DNA of 6,169 bases from positions 1 to 6,169 of the forward strand of contig JAOZHK010000105.1 in NCBI GenBank assembly GCA_026014905.1, in the 5' to 3' direction. Below the pieces are notes generated by a model that was given only the letters and a program-made list of their open reading frames with translations, did not search any database and was not told the origin of the DNA. The translations under genes were made by a program, and so were the position numbers. Shown in pieces: positions 5,831 to 6,169 of this stretch (position 1 is its first letter; each line of letters starts with the position of its first letter). Source of the DNA: Candidatus Bathyarchaeota archaeon. GTDB taxonomy: Archaea > Thermoproteota > Bathyarchaeia > RBG-16-48-13 > GCA-020355125.

Positions 5831-6169
5831 ATGGAGTATCATTACTACCCCGGATGCACATTACAAACCAAAGCTAAAAACTTCGACGATGCGCTAAAAA
5901 ACGTCGCAACAGCTCTCGATGTCACCTTAACAGAACTGTCGGATTGGGTCTGCTGTGGCGCTGTCTCGCCATTAACAACCGATAATGACATGAAACTTCT
6001 CGCACCGATTCGCAACTTAGCAAAAGCGGATACCATCACTAAAACGCTAGTAACCAGTTGTGTCTTCTGTTATAACATCCTCAAACGAACAAACACTGTC
6101 CTTCACAATGACAAAGCTCGCCACCTAAAGATAAACAAATTTCTGGAAGATCCATACTCGGGTCAAGTT
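5831..6169 (+). CDS. hdrB: HdrB-like protein, CCG domain (N-terminal part, cut by window end)
   Basis: These are the first 113 codons of a heterodisulfide-reductase subunit B homologue; the frame is open to the window edge. It begins MEYHYYPGCTLQTKAKNFDD, the classic HdrB start, and carries the first cysteine-rich CCG motif complete: Cys9, Cys41-Cys42 (WVCCGAV), and Cys77/Cys80 (TSCVFCYN). The spacing is C-x31-CC-x34-C-x2-C, close to the family's C-x31-39-CC-x35-36-C-x2-C. In methanogen HdrB, two such motifs bind noncubane [4Fe-4S] clusters where the disulfide is reduced; the second motif would lie beyond the window. The ATG at 5831 is 14 bp after the hdrC stop, on the same strand, so the two are surely cotranscribed; GTGA directly before the ATG is too close to be a good ribosome site. 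The actual substrate in this organism (CoM-S-S-CoB or another disulfide or thiol) cannot be told from sequence. Confidence 0.93.
   Translation, partial: MEYHYYPGCTLQTKAKNFDDALKNVATALDVTLTELSDWVCCGAVSPLTTDNDMKLLAPIRNLAKADTITKTLVTSCVFCYNILKRTNTVLHNDKARHLKINKFLEDPYSGQV

Noticed and set aside
5845..6039. Minus-strand open frame opposite the HdrB gene
   Set aside because: The plus strand carries an unmistakable HdrB N-terminus with its CCG cysteines; the antisense frame is a shadow.

Overview
The window looks like a chromosomal stretch of an archaeon. The evidence is a DinB polymerase of archaeal type, a heterodisulfide-reductase pair (HdrC-like then HdrB-like), TATA boxes placed about 26 nt upstream of start codons that lack ribosome binding sites (leaderless style), and frequent TTG/GTG starts. 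I cannot fix the lineage from sequence alone. An Asgard or other mesophilic non-methanogenic archaeon would fit, but that is inference. I see no mobile element, tRNA, rRNA or CRISPR array.

Layout. Bases 1-169 hold no confident gene, only short open frames at the edge and the dinB leader. Bases 170-1348 are a full-length dinB (Y-family DNA polymerase IV) broken by one in-frame TAA at 488-490, where the family has a Leu; the reading frame is the same on both sides. Bases 1458-1910 encode a small five-helix membrane protein of unknown function. It meets, tail to tail with 6 bp between, a two-gene minus-strand operon (4451 down to 1917). That operon encodes a diverged protein that resembles two GNAT folds, then a B12-binding/radical SAM enzyme. 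Across a 97-bp divergent promoter region (4452-4548) lies a plus-strand set: a Nudix hydrolase of the CoA-diphosphatase type, a winged-helix/HdrC fusion with two CxxCxxCxxxCP clusters, and the start of an HdrB-like CCG-domain protein cut by the window end.

How they may work together. HdrC plus HdrB should form an Fe-S electron-transfer/disulfide-reductase module; the DNA-binding domain fused to HdrC raises the possibility of a redox-responsive regulator. A 20-bp inverted repeat sits in the promoter of that gene, where an autoregulator would bind. The radical SAM and GNAT-like genes are 3 bp apart and probably act in one pathway, of unknown substrate. The most interesting points are the wHTH-HdrC fusion with its operator candidate, the B12-radical SAM/degenerate GNAT pair, and the single nonsense codon in an otherwise intact dinB.
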